Assembly (NCBI GenBank): GCA_945903635.1
Contig: CAMDOT010000006.1
Span: 1-64,000 of the forward strand
Source: Rhizobium sp. Q54
Lineage (GTDB): Bacteria > Pseudomonadota > Alphaproteobacteria > Reyranellales > Reyranellaceae
Direction of reading: 5' to 3'
Length of the DNA: 64,000 bases
Shown here: positions 34,870 through 45,453 of the stretch, piece by piece
Numbering within the stretch: the stretch's first letter is position 1
Layout: the number at the start of each line of letters is the position of its first letter
Notes under the pieces: generated by a model
The model's database searches: none
What the model saw: only the letters and a program-made list of their open reading frames with translations
Told to the model about the DNA's origin: nothing
Position numbers and translations under genes: made by a program

Positions 34870-36128
34870 CGCAACGCCGCCACGAGAGCGGCGGTGCTGC
34901 GCCACACCTGCTTCTGGCAGATGAACAGCACGCAGCCTTCGATCGTCAGCCTGTCGGTGCCAGTCTGGCGCACGGTCGCGCGGTAGGTCTGACCGTCTTC
35001 AGGATTGTAGATGCGGCCTTCCCAGCCGCCGTTCGATGATCGCGTCAGCCCCGAAAGAATCGACAGACCGACCAGCTGCCGCTGGCGGAGTGCGGTGTCG
35101 GTGTTCTGGGCGTCGAGGCGTGGCCGGCCTTTCTCGTCGACCGCATCCCACAGCCAGCGGATCGTACCGCAGAGACCCGGCGTGCTGTTGCAGGGGGCGA
35201 GTTCGACGACCGCGGCGGCGCCTTGTGTCATCCAGCGCCCGGCCAATCCGTCGTCGGCGTGGGCCGGGTCGGCGGCAAGCAAAAGCCCGCCGGCTAAAAC
35301 GCTTCCGGCGACCGTGCGCAGCATGGCGTTGCCGGCGCCGGCCGGCGTCGGAACGGCCACGCCGGGCGAAACGATCGCTTCGAACTTGGCGCGATAGTCG
35401 GGATGCTCGGTGCCCATCAGCTTGTCCCACCAGCGGAAGTAGAGGCCATAGTTGTAGCGCCCGGCTTCGTGATGAAGATCGTGATGGGTCGTGGTGTTGT
35501 TCCAGCCCAGCCAGCGGCCCGGGCCGAAGGCCGCGGAATGCACTTCGGCGCCGGCATGCCCCATGACGTTGCGCAGGATCTGGATAATGCCGAAGGCGAG
35601 CAGCCCAAGGCCATGCATCGGAACGAACAGGAGAAACAGCGGCACGAAGGCGGCGTGCACGATGGCCTCCGGGACGGCGAAGGAATAGGCGGCCCACGGC
35701 GTTGGCGTGCGCGACAGATGGTGTGTGCGATGGAACAGCCTGAACAGGCGGCGGTGATGCATCGCGCGGTGGACCCAATAGAAATAGGTGTCGTGGGCCA
35801 CCAGCATCAGTGCGAGCGACCCCACGAGATAGAGCAGCCCCGCTTGGCGAAAGCCCTTGTAGATCGTGATCCAGCCCTGGTGGTCGCCCACCGCGACGAT
35901 CGCGCCCAGCAGTGAGAAGATGAAGGCCGTGCGCAGCGAGGCCAGGATCTCGCGCCGCTTGTCGGCCCCCGTGGCGTCACGGGACTGCAGCTTGCGCCGC
36001 GCCAGTCCCGCCCGCCAGAACAGGGCGAGGATGGTGGCCATCAGCGTGGCGCCCACGAGGTAGCGGGCGGTGTCCATGGCCCAGACCGTGGGCCAGGCGG
36101 ACAGATAGACGTGCAACAGTTCGTTCAT
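34866..36128 (-). CDS. Sterol desaturase/fatty-acid hydroxylase fused to DUF2147
   Basis: 420 residues. Residues 1-~255 are a membrane di-iron hydroxylase: HDTYFYWVHRAMHH (112-125), FHRTHHLSR (132-140) and TTHHDLHHEAGRYNYGLYFRWWDKLMGT (213-240) hold the His clusters. Residues 269-291 (AMLRTVAGSVLAGGLLLAADPAHA) read as a complete signal peptide with an AHA cleavage site. Residues ~295-420 are a DUF2147 domain (LAGRWMTQGAAAVVELAPCNSTPGLCGTIRWL...YNPEDGQTYRATV). DUF2147 proteins are normally separate and periplasmic, so this looks like a fusion of two genes in one frame. ATG at 36128 behind GGAGGGG. It could insert the C-terminal part into the periplasm. Confidence 0.82.
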   Translation of the reverse strand: MNELLHVYLSAWPTVWAMDTARYLVGATLMATILALFWRAGLARRKLQSRDATGADKRREILASLRTAFIFSLLGAIVAVGDHQGWITIYKGFRQAGLLYLVGSLALMLVAHDTYFYWVHRAMHHRRLFRLFHRTHHLSRTPTPWAAYSFAVPEAIVHAAFVPLFLLFVPMHGLGLLAFGIIQILRNVMGHAGAEVHSAAFGPGRWLGWNNTTTHHDLHHEAGRYNYGLYFRWWDKLMGTEHPDYRAKFEAIVSPGVAVPTPAGAGNAMLRTVAGSVLAGGLLLAADPAHADDGLAGRWMTQGAAAVVELAPCNSTPGLCGTIRWLWDAVDEKGRPRLDAQNTDTALRQRQLVGLSILSGLTRSSNGGWEGRIYNPEDGQTYRATVRQTGTDRLTIEGCVLFICQKQVWRSTAALVAALR

Positions 36129-36250
36129 CGGGCGCCCCTCCATCAGGCGTGCCCAATGCCTAGGAGGATGCGGCGGCCGGATCGCGCCGAAGGTGAAAAT
36201 CGGCGGCTATTGGTGAAAAACGGCTCGCCGATTCCAGAATCGGCGAGGAA

Positions 36251-37348
36251 TCAGGCGCCGTTGCGGCTTTCGGCAGCCCGGCGGTACTCCGTCGGGGTCA
36301 TGCCGGTGTCGCCCTTGAAGGCCCGGTTGAAGGGCCCCAGCGACTGGAACCCCGAGTCGAGGGCGATGGTGAGGATCGGGACCTCGGCCTGGCCCGGATC
36401 GGCCAGGGCCTGCTTGGCGTCGGCCAGCCGGTGGCGGTTCAGGTACTCGTTGAAATTCCGGTAACCCAGTCCCTGGTTGATGGCGCGCCGCAGCCGGTAT
36501 TCGGGCAGGCCGAGCTTGCCTGCCAGCACGCCGATGGTGAGGCCCTCCTGCCGGTAGAGCCGGTCGACCGACATCAGGTGATCTAGGGTGGCCAGCAGGC
36601 CCGGGTCGACGGGTTCGTCCTCGGGAGGTGCGATCCCGGGCGATGGCACCGCTTCGATGGCGAGCGCCGGCAACACGGAGTCGAGGTCGGCCTGGAGCAA
36701 CAGGACCGCGATGATGGCGGCGATGGCTGCCAATGCCGCTGAATTGAGCACGTGCAGTGCCATCGGCACATGGTCGTGGCCGAAGACGAGTTCGACCGTG
36801 ACGGTGACGGCGATATGCAGGGCCACGGCGATCAGGATGAAGAGCCGCAGGCGCCGCCTGCCCTCGACCAGGTCGCTGCCCCAGCCGCGCACCGTCTGCA
36901 CCAGGGCCAGAAGCGCCAGGAGGATCACCGCGACCCGTACCACCACGCCCAGCAGCCAGTGCGCCGTGAAGCCGGCACCGAACAGGTGGGCCACGGGCCA
37001 GATGGCCAGGCCGAGCCAGACCAGCGCATGCCAGGGTCTCAGCCGGAAGGAATCGTCGAACAGGGCATGCGCGAACAGCCAGAAAACGGCGGCATTGCCG
37101 GTACACAGCATCAGTACCGGCGCGAACCAGGGTGACAGCTCGCCGTGGGGTCCCGGCGACGAGCAGACAGCGTAAGCGGCGGCGCCCACCGCCAGCAGGG
37201 CGCCGAGCCAGGCCGCCGGCCGGCCGCGGCCGCGCCGCAGTGTGGCGATGGCAACGATCAGCAGCAGTGCGATGGCGCCGCCGCGCAGCGCCATGTCGAG
37301 AGTAACGAGAAAGCTGATGCCGCCCATGGTTGGCAGCGTGCTTAGCAT
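36251..37348 (-). CDS. Membrane-bound AraC family transcriptional regulator
   Basis: 365 residues. About seven hydrophobic helices fill residues 10-225, followed by a cytoplasmic linker (SPGIAPPEDEPVDPG) and an AraC DNA-binding domain at ~255-360 (LTIGVLAGKLGLPEYRLRRAINQGLGYRNFNEYLNRHRLADAKQAL...IALDSGFQSLGPFNRAFKGDTGMTPTEYRR). This architecture senses a membrane or external signal while binding DNA. It lies 120 bases upstream of the desaturase fusion on the same strand and may control it. Confidence 0.88.
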   Translation of the reverse strand: MLSTLPTMGGISFLVTLDMALRGGAIALLLIVAIATLRRGRGRPAAWLGALLAVGAAAYAVCSSPGPHGELSPWFAPVLMLCTGNAAVFWLFAHALFDDSFRLRPWHALVWLGLAIWPVAHLFGAGFTAHWLLGVVVRVAVILLALLALVQTVRGWGSDLVEGRRRLRLFILIAVALHIAVTVTVELVFGHDHVPMALHVLNSAALAAIAAIIAVLLLQADLDSVLPALAIEAVPSPGIAPPEDEPVDPGLLATLDHLMSVDRLYRQEGLTIGVLAGKLGLPEYRLRRAINQGLGYRNFNEYLNRHRLADAKQALADPGQAEVPILTIALDSGFQSLGPFNRAFKGDTGMTPTEYRRAAESRNGA

Positions 37349-37387
37349 TTCGCCGCCGCCGCGCCACCCCGGCCGTGCGGCAACGGT

Positions 37388-38230
37388 TCAGCGTTTCGCC
37401 GCCAGGCTCTTGAACAGCGCGTCGCTGCGGTCGTCGGCCGGGAAAAAACACTCGATGCGCACTTCCTGCAGGGTGATGTCCTGCGGCGTGCCCAGCGTGG
37501 CGATGGTGGTGAATACCGACAGCGCCTTGCCGCCCACGAGATAGTCGATCGTCAGCATCGGCGCGGGCCGGTCCTCGAAGCGCAGCTTGCGGAACGACGC
37601 CGGCACGTCGGGATAGGCCATGATCTCCTCGATGAAGGCGAGGGCCTTGGGCTCGCCGCCGGCCGCCAGGATCTCGGCATAGGTGGTCGAGACCAGGTAG
37701 CGCGCGACCTCTTCCCAATTGGAGATTTTGGAGCGCAGCGCCTTGGGATCGAGAATCCAGCGCAGCAGGTTCGGTCCCTTGCCAGGGGGCGGGGGTGTCG
37801 GCGGCCCCTCGAACAACAACACGGTGAAGGCGCTCGCCGCCTCGTTGGCCTGCAGCAGGTTCCACAGCCGGTCGATGACGACGGCGGGATAAGGCTCCTG
37901 CTGCTTCAGCATGTGGTCGATCGCCCGGCGCACCGGCGCAAGCTCGGGAGCGGTGAGGCTGCTCTCGCGGTAGACCGGCGCGAAACCTGCGGCCAGCAGC
38001 ATGGCGTTGCGCTGGCGCAGCGGCACATCGAGCGCGGAGGACAGTTGGACCACCATCTCGCGGCTGGGCTTGGCACGCCCCGACTCGAGGAAGCTCACAT
38101 GGCGCTGCGAGACGCCGGATTGCAGGGCCAGCGAAAGCTGGCTGGCGCCGCGGCGACGGCGCCAGGTTCGCAGCATGGGGCCGAAAAGGTCGGGTGTGGC
38201 GGCAAGGGAGGCGGAAGGATTGCTCATCAT
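37388..38230 (-). CDS. XRE family regulator with MmyB-like ligand domain
   Basis: 280 residues. Helix-turn-helix at ~15-75 (LRTWRRRRGASQLSLALQSGVSQRHVSFLESGRAKPSREMVVQLSSALDVPLRQRNAMLLAAGFAP), then the MmyB-type C-terminal domain (AIDHMLKQQEPYPAVVIDRLWNLLQANEAA...TPQDITLQEVRIECFFPADD), which in this family binds a fatty-acid-like ligand. Divergent from the small membrane protein gene at 38342, which it probably regulates, in the usual local arrangement of the family. Confidence 0.88.
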   Translation of the reverse strand: MMSNPSASLAATPDLFGPMLRTWRRRRGASQLSLALQSGVSQRHVSFLESGRAKPSREMVVQLSSALDVPLRQRNAMLLAAGFAPVYRESSLTAPELAPVRRAIDHMLKQQEPYPAVVIDRLWNLLQANEAASAFTVLLFEGPPTPPPPGKGPNLLRWILDPKALRSKISNWEEVARYLVSTTYAEILAAGGEPKALAFIEEIMAYPDVPASFRKLRFEDRPAPMLTIDYLVGGKALSVFTTIATLGTPQDITLQEVRIECFFPADDRSDALFKSLAAKR

Positions 38231-38341
38231 GGGTCGGAACCTAGCACCGGCCCGCAGGCCTGCCGATTACCTCCGGCGTAATTGAGAGATCGGCGGGTGC
38301 ATGCGACTTCCAGGGCGTCCGCAACACACAAGGAGGACGTC

Positions 38342-38761
38342 ATGACTGCTTCATCCGACCGCCTGCTCCGCCGCACGCTCTGGGGCAACGCCGCTTTCTC
38401 CGTGGTTTCCGGCGCTGGGCTCGCGATCCTCGCCGGACCGTTCGCCAGGGCGGCCGCATCAGCGCCCGTCTCGGTGCTGGGTCTCGACCTCGCCATCCTG
38501 TTCGAGCTGCTGGGCCTGGGTGTCGTGGCCTTCGGCGCCCTCTGCGCCTGGGCCGCCTCGCGCGAGACGTTGCCGCAGGGTCTCGCCCGCCTGATCTTCG
38601 CCGCCGACATCGCCTGGGTGGCGGGCAGTGTCCTGGTTCTGGCGCTTCCGGCCTCGTGGACCACGGCCGGCATCGCGGGCATCGTCGTCGTCGCGCTGAT
38701 CGTGGCCGACTTCGTCATCCTGGAGTATCTCGGCCTGCGCCGGATCGGCACCGCCAACTAG
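38342..38761 (+). CDS. Small integral membrane protein (four helices)
   Basis: 139 residues with four hydrophobic helices and no recognised catalytic motif. Start ATG at 38342 with GGAGGACG upstream. The order XRE/MmyB regulator then a small four-helix membrane protein, divergent, is recurrent in proteobacteria and suggests that the regulator controls this gene. A thioesterase gene follows after 29 bases and may be co-transcribed. Function unknown. Confidence 0.7.
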   Translation: MTASSDRLLRRTLWGNAAFSVVSGAGLAILAGPFARAAASAPVSVLGLDLAILFELLGLGVVAFGALCAWAASRETLPQGLARLIFAADIAWVAGSVLVLALPASWTTAGIAGIVVVALIVADFVILEYLGLRRIGTAN

Positions 38762-38790
38762 GGGAAACGACCCCAACTAAGGAAACGCAA

Positions 38791-39186
38791 ATGGACAAGC
38801 TTCAGCTCCTGAACAACGTCAAGCTGCCCTTCGCCGAGGTTCTGGGGCTGAAGTTCACCGCCGCGAGCGAGACGCGGGTGACGGCCGAGATGGTCGTCCG
38901 ACCCGAGCTCTGCACGCGGCCCGACATCCTGCACGGTGGCGCGGTCATGGCCTTCGCCGACACGCTGGGCGCCGCCGCCACCGTGCTCAACCTGCCCGAG
39001 GGCAAGGGCACGACCACAATCGAGAGCAAGACCAATTTCGTCGGGCCCGCGCCCGTGGGCACCACCGTGATCGGCGAGACCACACCGATCCATCGCGGCC
39101 GTCGCACCATGGTGTGGACGACGCGCATCACCACCGCCGAAGGCAAGCTGGTGGCCGTCGTCACGCAGACGCAGATGGTGCTTTAG
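38791..39186 (+). CDS. PaaI-type hotdog-fold thioesterase
   Basis: 131 residues. ELCTRPDILHGGAVMAFADTLGAAATVLNL has the HGG motif and the Asp of the 4-hydroxybenzoyl-CoA/PaaI thioesterase family; TTTIESKTNFVGPAPVGTTVIGETTPIHRGRRTMVWTTRIT is the second half of the hotdog fold. It hydrolyses acyl-CoA thioesters in the cytoplasm; the acyl group is not known. ATG at 38791 behind AAGGAAACGC. Confidence 0.87.
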   Translation: MDKLQLLNNVKLPFAEVLGLKFTAASETRVTAEMVVRPELCTRPDILHGGAVMAFADTLGAAATVLNLPEGKGTTTIESKTNFVGPAPVGTTVIGETTPIHRGRRTMVWTTRITTAEGKLVAVVTQTQMVL

Positions 39187-39273
39187 CCGCGATAGCGGAC
39201 CCGGCACACTGTCGGTCGACCGCATCGTCGCGCCCAACCTGTTTGGGCGCAGCTGAAGCAAAGGAGTTTCGCC

Positions 39274-40524
39274 ATGGCCCGGCCGCGCATCGTCATTGTC
39301 GGCGCGGGCTTTGGCGGCCTGAGCGCCGCGCATGCGCTGGGCGGTGCCGACGCCGACGTCACTGTCATCGATCGCCGCAACTACCATCTCTTCCAGCCGC
39401 TGCTCTACCAGGTGGCGACGGCCGGCCTGTCGCCGGCGCAGATCGCCTCGCCGATCCGCGCCATCCTGCGCCGCGCCGCCAACGTGCGCGTGGTGCTGGG
39501 CAAGGTCACCGGCGTCGACAAGGAACGCCGCGTGGTCCGGCTCGACGATCGAGATATCCCCTACGATCAGCTCGTGCTGGCCACCGGCTCGCGGCACGCC
39601 TACTTCGGCCACGACGAATGGGAGAGCGTCGCCCCGGGGCTCAAGAAGATCGACGATGCCACGGCCATCCGCCGCCGCATCCTCACCGCCTTCGAGAACG
39701 CCGAGTCGGCGGAGACCCAGGAGGCGCGGCGGCGCTTCCTCACCTTCGTCGTGATCGGCGCCGGCCCGACCGGCGTGGAGATGGCGGGTGCCATCGCCGA
39801 GCTGGCGCACGTGGCGCTGCGGCACGATTTCCGCACCATCGATCCGCGCGAGGCGCGCGTCATGCTGGTGGAAGCAGGTGCGCGCGTGCTCGCGGCCTTC
39901 CCGCCGGCGCTGAGCAACGCGGCGCAAGCCGCACTGCAGCGGCTGCATGTCGAGGTCCGTCTCGGCACGCCGGTCTCGAACTGCGACGAGGGCGGGGTCA
40001 CCATAGGTGACGAGCATCTGCCCGCCGCCACGATCATCTGGGCAGCCGGTGTCGCCGCCTCGGCCGCGGCGAACTGGCTCGGCGTCGAGAAGGACCGGAT
40101 CGGCCGCGTTCCGGTCGGCCTCGATCTCACGGTGGCGGGCCATCCCGAGATTTTCGTCATCGGCGACACGGCGAGTGCCGCCAGCAAGGACGGCAAGCCG
40201 TTGCCCGGCCTGGCGCCGGTCGCCAAGCAGCAGGGCGCCTATGTCGCGCGCGTGCTGCGCGCACGTCTCGCCGGCAAGCCGCTACCGCCGCCGTTCCACT
40301 ATCGCGACTACGGCACCATGGCGACGATCGGGCGGCGCTCCGCCGTCGCTGATTTCGGCTGGCTGCGCCTCGACGGAACGCTCGCCTGGCTGATGTGGGG
40401 CCTGATCCACATCTCGTTCCTGATCGGCTTCAGGAGTCGGGCGGTCGTGATGCTGGAGTGGATCTGGTCCTACGTGACCTTCCAGTCCGGCGCGCGGCTC
40501 ATCACTGGATCGGAGCCGGACTAG
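39274..40524 (+). CDS. ndh: Type II NADH dehydrogenase-like flavoprotein
   Basis: 416 residues. FAD motif RIVIVGAGFGGLSAAHALGGADADVTVIDRRNYHLFQPLLYQVATAGLSP (5-54, very close to NDH-2), second dinucleotide motif FVVIGAGPTGVEMAGAIAELA (~158-178) for NADH, and IFVIGDTAS for FAD closing. The C-terminal ~45 residues (LAWLMWGLIHISFLIGFRSRAVVMLEWIWSYVTFQSGARL) are amphipathic and bind the membrane face. It passes electrons from NADH to quinone without proton pumping. Another quinone-linked oxidoreductase is possible. Confidence 0.87.
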   Translation: MARPRIVIVGAGFGGLSAAHALGGADADVTVIDRRNYHLFQPLLYQVATAGLSPAQIASPIRAILRRAANVRVVLGKVTGVDKERRVVRLDDRDIPYDQLVLATGSRHAYFGHDEWESVAPGLKKIDDATAIRRRILTAFENAESAETQEARRRFLTFVVIGAGPTGVEMAGAIAELAHVALRHDFRTIDPREARVMLVEAGARVLAAFPPALSNAAQAALQRLHVEVRLGTPVSNCDEGGVTIGDEHLPAATIIWAAGVAASAAANWLGVEKDRIGRVPVGLDLTVAGHPEIFVIGDTASAASKDGKPLPGLAPVAKQQGAYVARVLRARLAGKPLPPPFHYRDYGTMATIGRRSAVADFGWLRLDGTLAWLMWGLIHISFLIGFRSRAVVMLEWIWSYVTFQSGARLITGSEPD

Positions 40525-40566
40525 GGAAAATTTCGTCGCGGTAGACCGGGCTTTTGCCGGGCGCGA

Positions 40567-41364
40567 TCAGCAGTCGTGGGCGTAGTGGACGATCGTCAGG
40601 AACGGCGCGAGGCCGACGGATCGGGCGAGGCCGATCGATGCCGTGTTGTGTTCTTCGACCTGGTATCGCGGTGTCAGCCCGCGTGCGGCGAGTTCGGCCA
40701 GCGTCGTGCGGACGACGCGTGCCCCCAGGCCTTGCCGGCGGTGCGACGGGGCGGTGACCACGCCGCCCACCTCCCACACCGCACCGTAATTCTCGAAGGC
40801 GATGCAGGCTGCCCGGGTCTCGCCATCGCGCCCGGCCACGCAGGCGAAGGCCTTGCCGTTCCCCAGCAGCGGCGCGAGCCAGGCGCGATCGTGACCCTGG
40901 GTCTCGAACAGCCGGAAGGCCTCGTCGCCGGGCGCCGATGTGACGTGGACGTCGGGCGCCGGCGTCACTGCACCTGACGCGGTGAAGGAGATGAACGCGG
41001 TGCGCCGCGTCACCGCAAACTGCGCCTCGACCGGCGCCAGGTCGGCATCGCTCGACAGCTTGAACACGATGCCGGCACCCGGTGAGACATCGGATGCAGG
41101 GAGATGGGACAGCAGCGCCGCGGTGAGGTCCGGATGGTCGCTTGCGATAAAGGCCGCGACGGCGGCCCTCGGGTAGGCCTGCCGGTCGTAGGCGCTGGCC
41201 GACGTGTCGAGGGCAACCAGCGTGGCGGCGCCCGCCGGGCTGGCGACCCGATGGACCTTCACATGCTCCGGGTACGCCAGCAGCTGCTTCAGGAGGACGA
41301 CGTGGCGGAGCGGGTCGCGGGCGAGCGCGTCGATGGCAGCCTGGACGGCCGGGGGCGGGGACAT
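40567..41364 (-). CDS. GNAT family N-acetyltransferase
   Basis: 265 residues. The acetyl-CoA binding block is GAVWEVGGVVTAPSHRRQGLGARVVRTTLAELAARGLTPRYQVEEHNTASIGLARSVGLAPF at ~193-254, the C-terminal half of a GNAT domain. The N-terminal half is more divergent and may be a degenerate second domain. Substrate unknown. Convergent with ndh. Confidence 0.85.
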   Translation of the reverse strand: MSPPPAVQAAIDALARDPLRHVVLLKQLLAYPEHVKVHRVASPAGAATLVALDTSASAYDRQAYPRAAVAAFIASDHPDLTAALLSHLPASDVSPGAGIVFKLSSDADLAPVEAQFAVTRRTAFISFTASGAVTPAPDVHVTSAPGDEAFRLFETQGHDRAWLAPLLGNGKAFACVAGRDGETRAACIAFENYGAVWEVGGVVTAPSHRRQGLGARVVRTTLAELAARGLTPRYQVEEHNTASIGLARSVGLAPFLTIVHYAHDC

Positions 41365-41414
41365 CCCCCAGCCTAGAGGGGCTGCCGCGCGGTGCTCAAG
41401 ACCTTAAAATAAAG

Positions 41415-41713
41415 TTGCAGGTTCAGCAGGAAAATGCTATGAATTTCGATAGGCTGGCGCTTGGATTGTGCCGGCCTTTTTCATGTCTTCGAAGTCGGGC
41501 AGGACCTCCCGCGCCAGGCGGTTTGAGTGGTCCACGCACGTCCAACCGCGTGACGACTTCCGGGATTCCCATCCGGCCGAGCAGCGGGCCGCGGTGGCAC
41601 AGTTCGTCAGGGGGCGATCGGGCAGCCGGATCAAGGGCTTGGCCCCAATTTTTGGCACAGGCAGCGGGACAGCGCGTGGCACAACGAGGTGTGCCAGGAA
41701 ATGGTCTACTTCA
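41415..41713 (+). repeat. ~300-bp dispersed element with promoter-terminator head (copy 1)
   Basis: This fills most of the 376-base gap between the acetyltransferase gene and gyrB. It opens with TTGCAG (41415-41420), a 17-base spacer, and an extended -10 TGCTATGAA (41435-41443), directly followed by a 10-bp hairpin (41451-41477) and five T. Farther on come TGGTCCACGC (~41528) and CAGGAAATGGTCTACTT (~41695). The same blocks in the same order occur at 59698-59975. No convincing coding sequence is seen. A transcript from this promoter would be only ~35 nt. Confidence 0.55.
41451..41481 (+). terminator. Rho-independent terminator inside dispersed element copy 1
   Basis: AGGCTGGCGC pairs with GTGCCGGCCT (two G-T wobbles) around a 7-base loop and is followed by TTTTT. 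It lies only ~8 bases after the predicted -10 box. Confidence 0.6.
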
Positions 41714-41740
41714 GCACTTCACCGCAAACGGGCCGCGGCC

Positions 41741-44185
<2,445 letters not shown>

Positions 44186-44208
44186 TTACCCGACTTCCCG
44201 GAAATAGT

Positions 44209-45453
44209 TCAGACAGTCGCAATCGATCCGTCGGCCACGCACAGGATCTGTGCGCGACCGCGGAGCGGCGCAAAAAGCTCGGCATCGGTGCCCGTCATCC
44301 AGCTCTGGGCGCCCAGTGCCACGACCTCGTCGAACAGCGCCGTGCGGCGCTCGGCATCGAGATGGGCCGCGATCTCGTCGAGCAGCAGCAGCGGCGGCCG
44401 GCCGCGCGACATCGCCACCAGGCGGGCGTGGGCGAGGGCGATCGAAACCAGGACGGCCTTCTGCTGTCCCGTGGAACCCTCGGCCGCCGGCAGGTCGAGA
44501 TCGAGGTGCCGGACCGCGAGGTCGCTGCGGTGCGGCCCGCAGGAGGTGGTGCCGGCCTCGGCGTCGCGCGAGCGGTTCGCGGCAAGGGTGGCGCGCAGGC
44601 GATCCTCGGCGTCGAGCGCCGGCATGGTGTCGAGCCAATCGTCGACTTCGCCTGCCATGGCGAGGGCGGCGCGCGGGAAGGGGCCGATGCCCAGCCGGGC
44701 GGCGGCGTCGAGGCGGTGGACCGTGTCGGCCCGGGCGGCGGCCAGCGCCACACCGTGGCGGGCCATGGTGTCTTCGAGTGCCGTGAACCAGTGGGGATCG
44801 CGCCCGCCTTCGGCCAGGACGCGGGCGCGCTGGCGAAGCGCATGCTCGTAGGCCGCAACGTCTCCGGCATGCTGGGGATGCAGTGCCGTCACCAGCCGAT
44901 CGAGGAAGCGCCGGCGCTCAGTCGTGCCGTCGAGGAACAGGCGGTCGAGCTGCGGCGTCAGCCAGACGGCGGCGACATGCAGGCCGAGCGCGGTCTGGCT
45001 GGAGGCGGCCTTGCCATCGATACGCACGACCCTGCGGGGCAGGTTGCCTTCACTGCGACCCGACTCGAGGCCGGTGCCAATGGTAAGGCGTCCGTCCGGC
45101 GTGTCGAGCGTGGCGGCGACCGCCCAGCTCGTTGATCCGGTGCCGGCGCCCGGCGCCTCGCCGCGGGTCCGATGGCCGACATCGTCGAGGCGGGCCCGTC
45201 GCAGGCCGCGACCTGGTGCCAGGAAGGACAGGGCCTCCAGAAGGTTGGTCTTGCCGGTGCCGTTGCCGCCCACCAGGACCACCGGTTCGAGGCCGCAGTC
45301 GAGCCTGAGCTGGCGGTAATTGCGGAAATCGGTGAGGCGAAGCTGCCGGACGGCCAGCAGGGACCGCGCGGAAGACTCGATTCGATGGACCGGCGCGGGA
45401 CCGGGGCCGGCGTCGGGAGAAAGGTCGCGGGTGCTGCCGGGCTGCGCGGTCAT
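44209..45453 (-). CDS. recF: DNA replication/repair protein RecF
   Basis: 414 residues. The Walker A motif VGGNGTGKTNLLEAL (61-75) follows LRLTDFRNYRQLRLDC. The SMC-like signature TGQQKAVLVSIALAHARLV and Walker B LLLLDEIAAHLD lie in the C-terminal third. RecF loads RecA at gaps. The N-terminal ~33 residues are an unconserved extension. The ATG at 45453 overlaps the dnaN stop (ATGA). Confidence 0.95.
   Translation of the reverse strand: MTAQPGSTRDLSPDAGPGPAPVHRIESSARSLLAVRQLRLTDFRNYRQLRLDCGLEPVVLVGGNGTGKTNLLEALSFLAPGRGLRRARLDDVGHRTRGEAPGAGTGSTSWAVAATLDTPDGRLTIGTGLESGRSEGNLPRRVVRIDGKAASSQTALGLHVAAVWLTPQLDRLFLDGTTERRRFLDRLVTALHPQHAGDVAAYEHALRQRARVLAEGGRDPHWFTALEDTMARHGVALAAARADTVHRLDAAARLGIGPFPRAALAMAGEVDDWLDTMPALDAEDRLRATLAANRSRDAEAGTTSCGPHRSDLAVRHLDLDLPAAEGSTGQQKAVLVSIALAHARLVAMSRGRPPLLLLDEIAAHLDAERRTALFDEVVALGAQSWMTGTDAELFAPLRGRAQILCVADGSIATV

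Noticed and set aside
41437-41682. 81-residue open frame on the minus strand between the acetyltransferase gene and gyrB (possible integrase remnant)
   Set aside because: No recognisable recombinase residues, no ribosome binding site, and it overlaps the repeated element.
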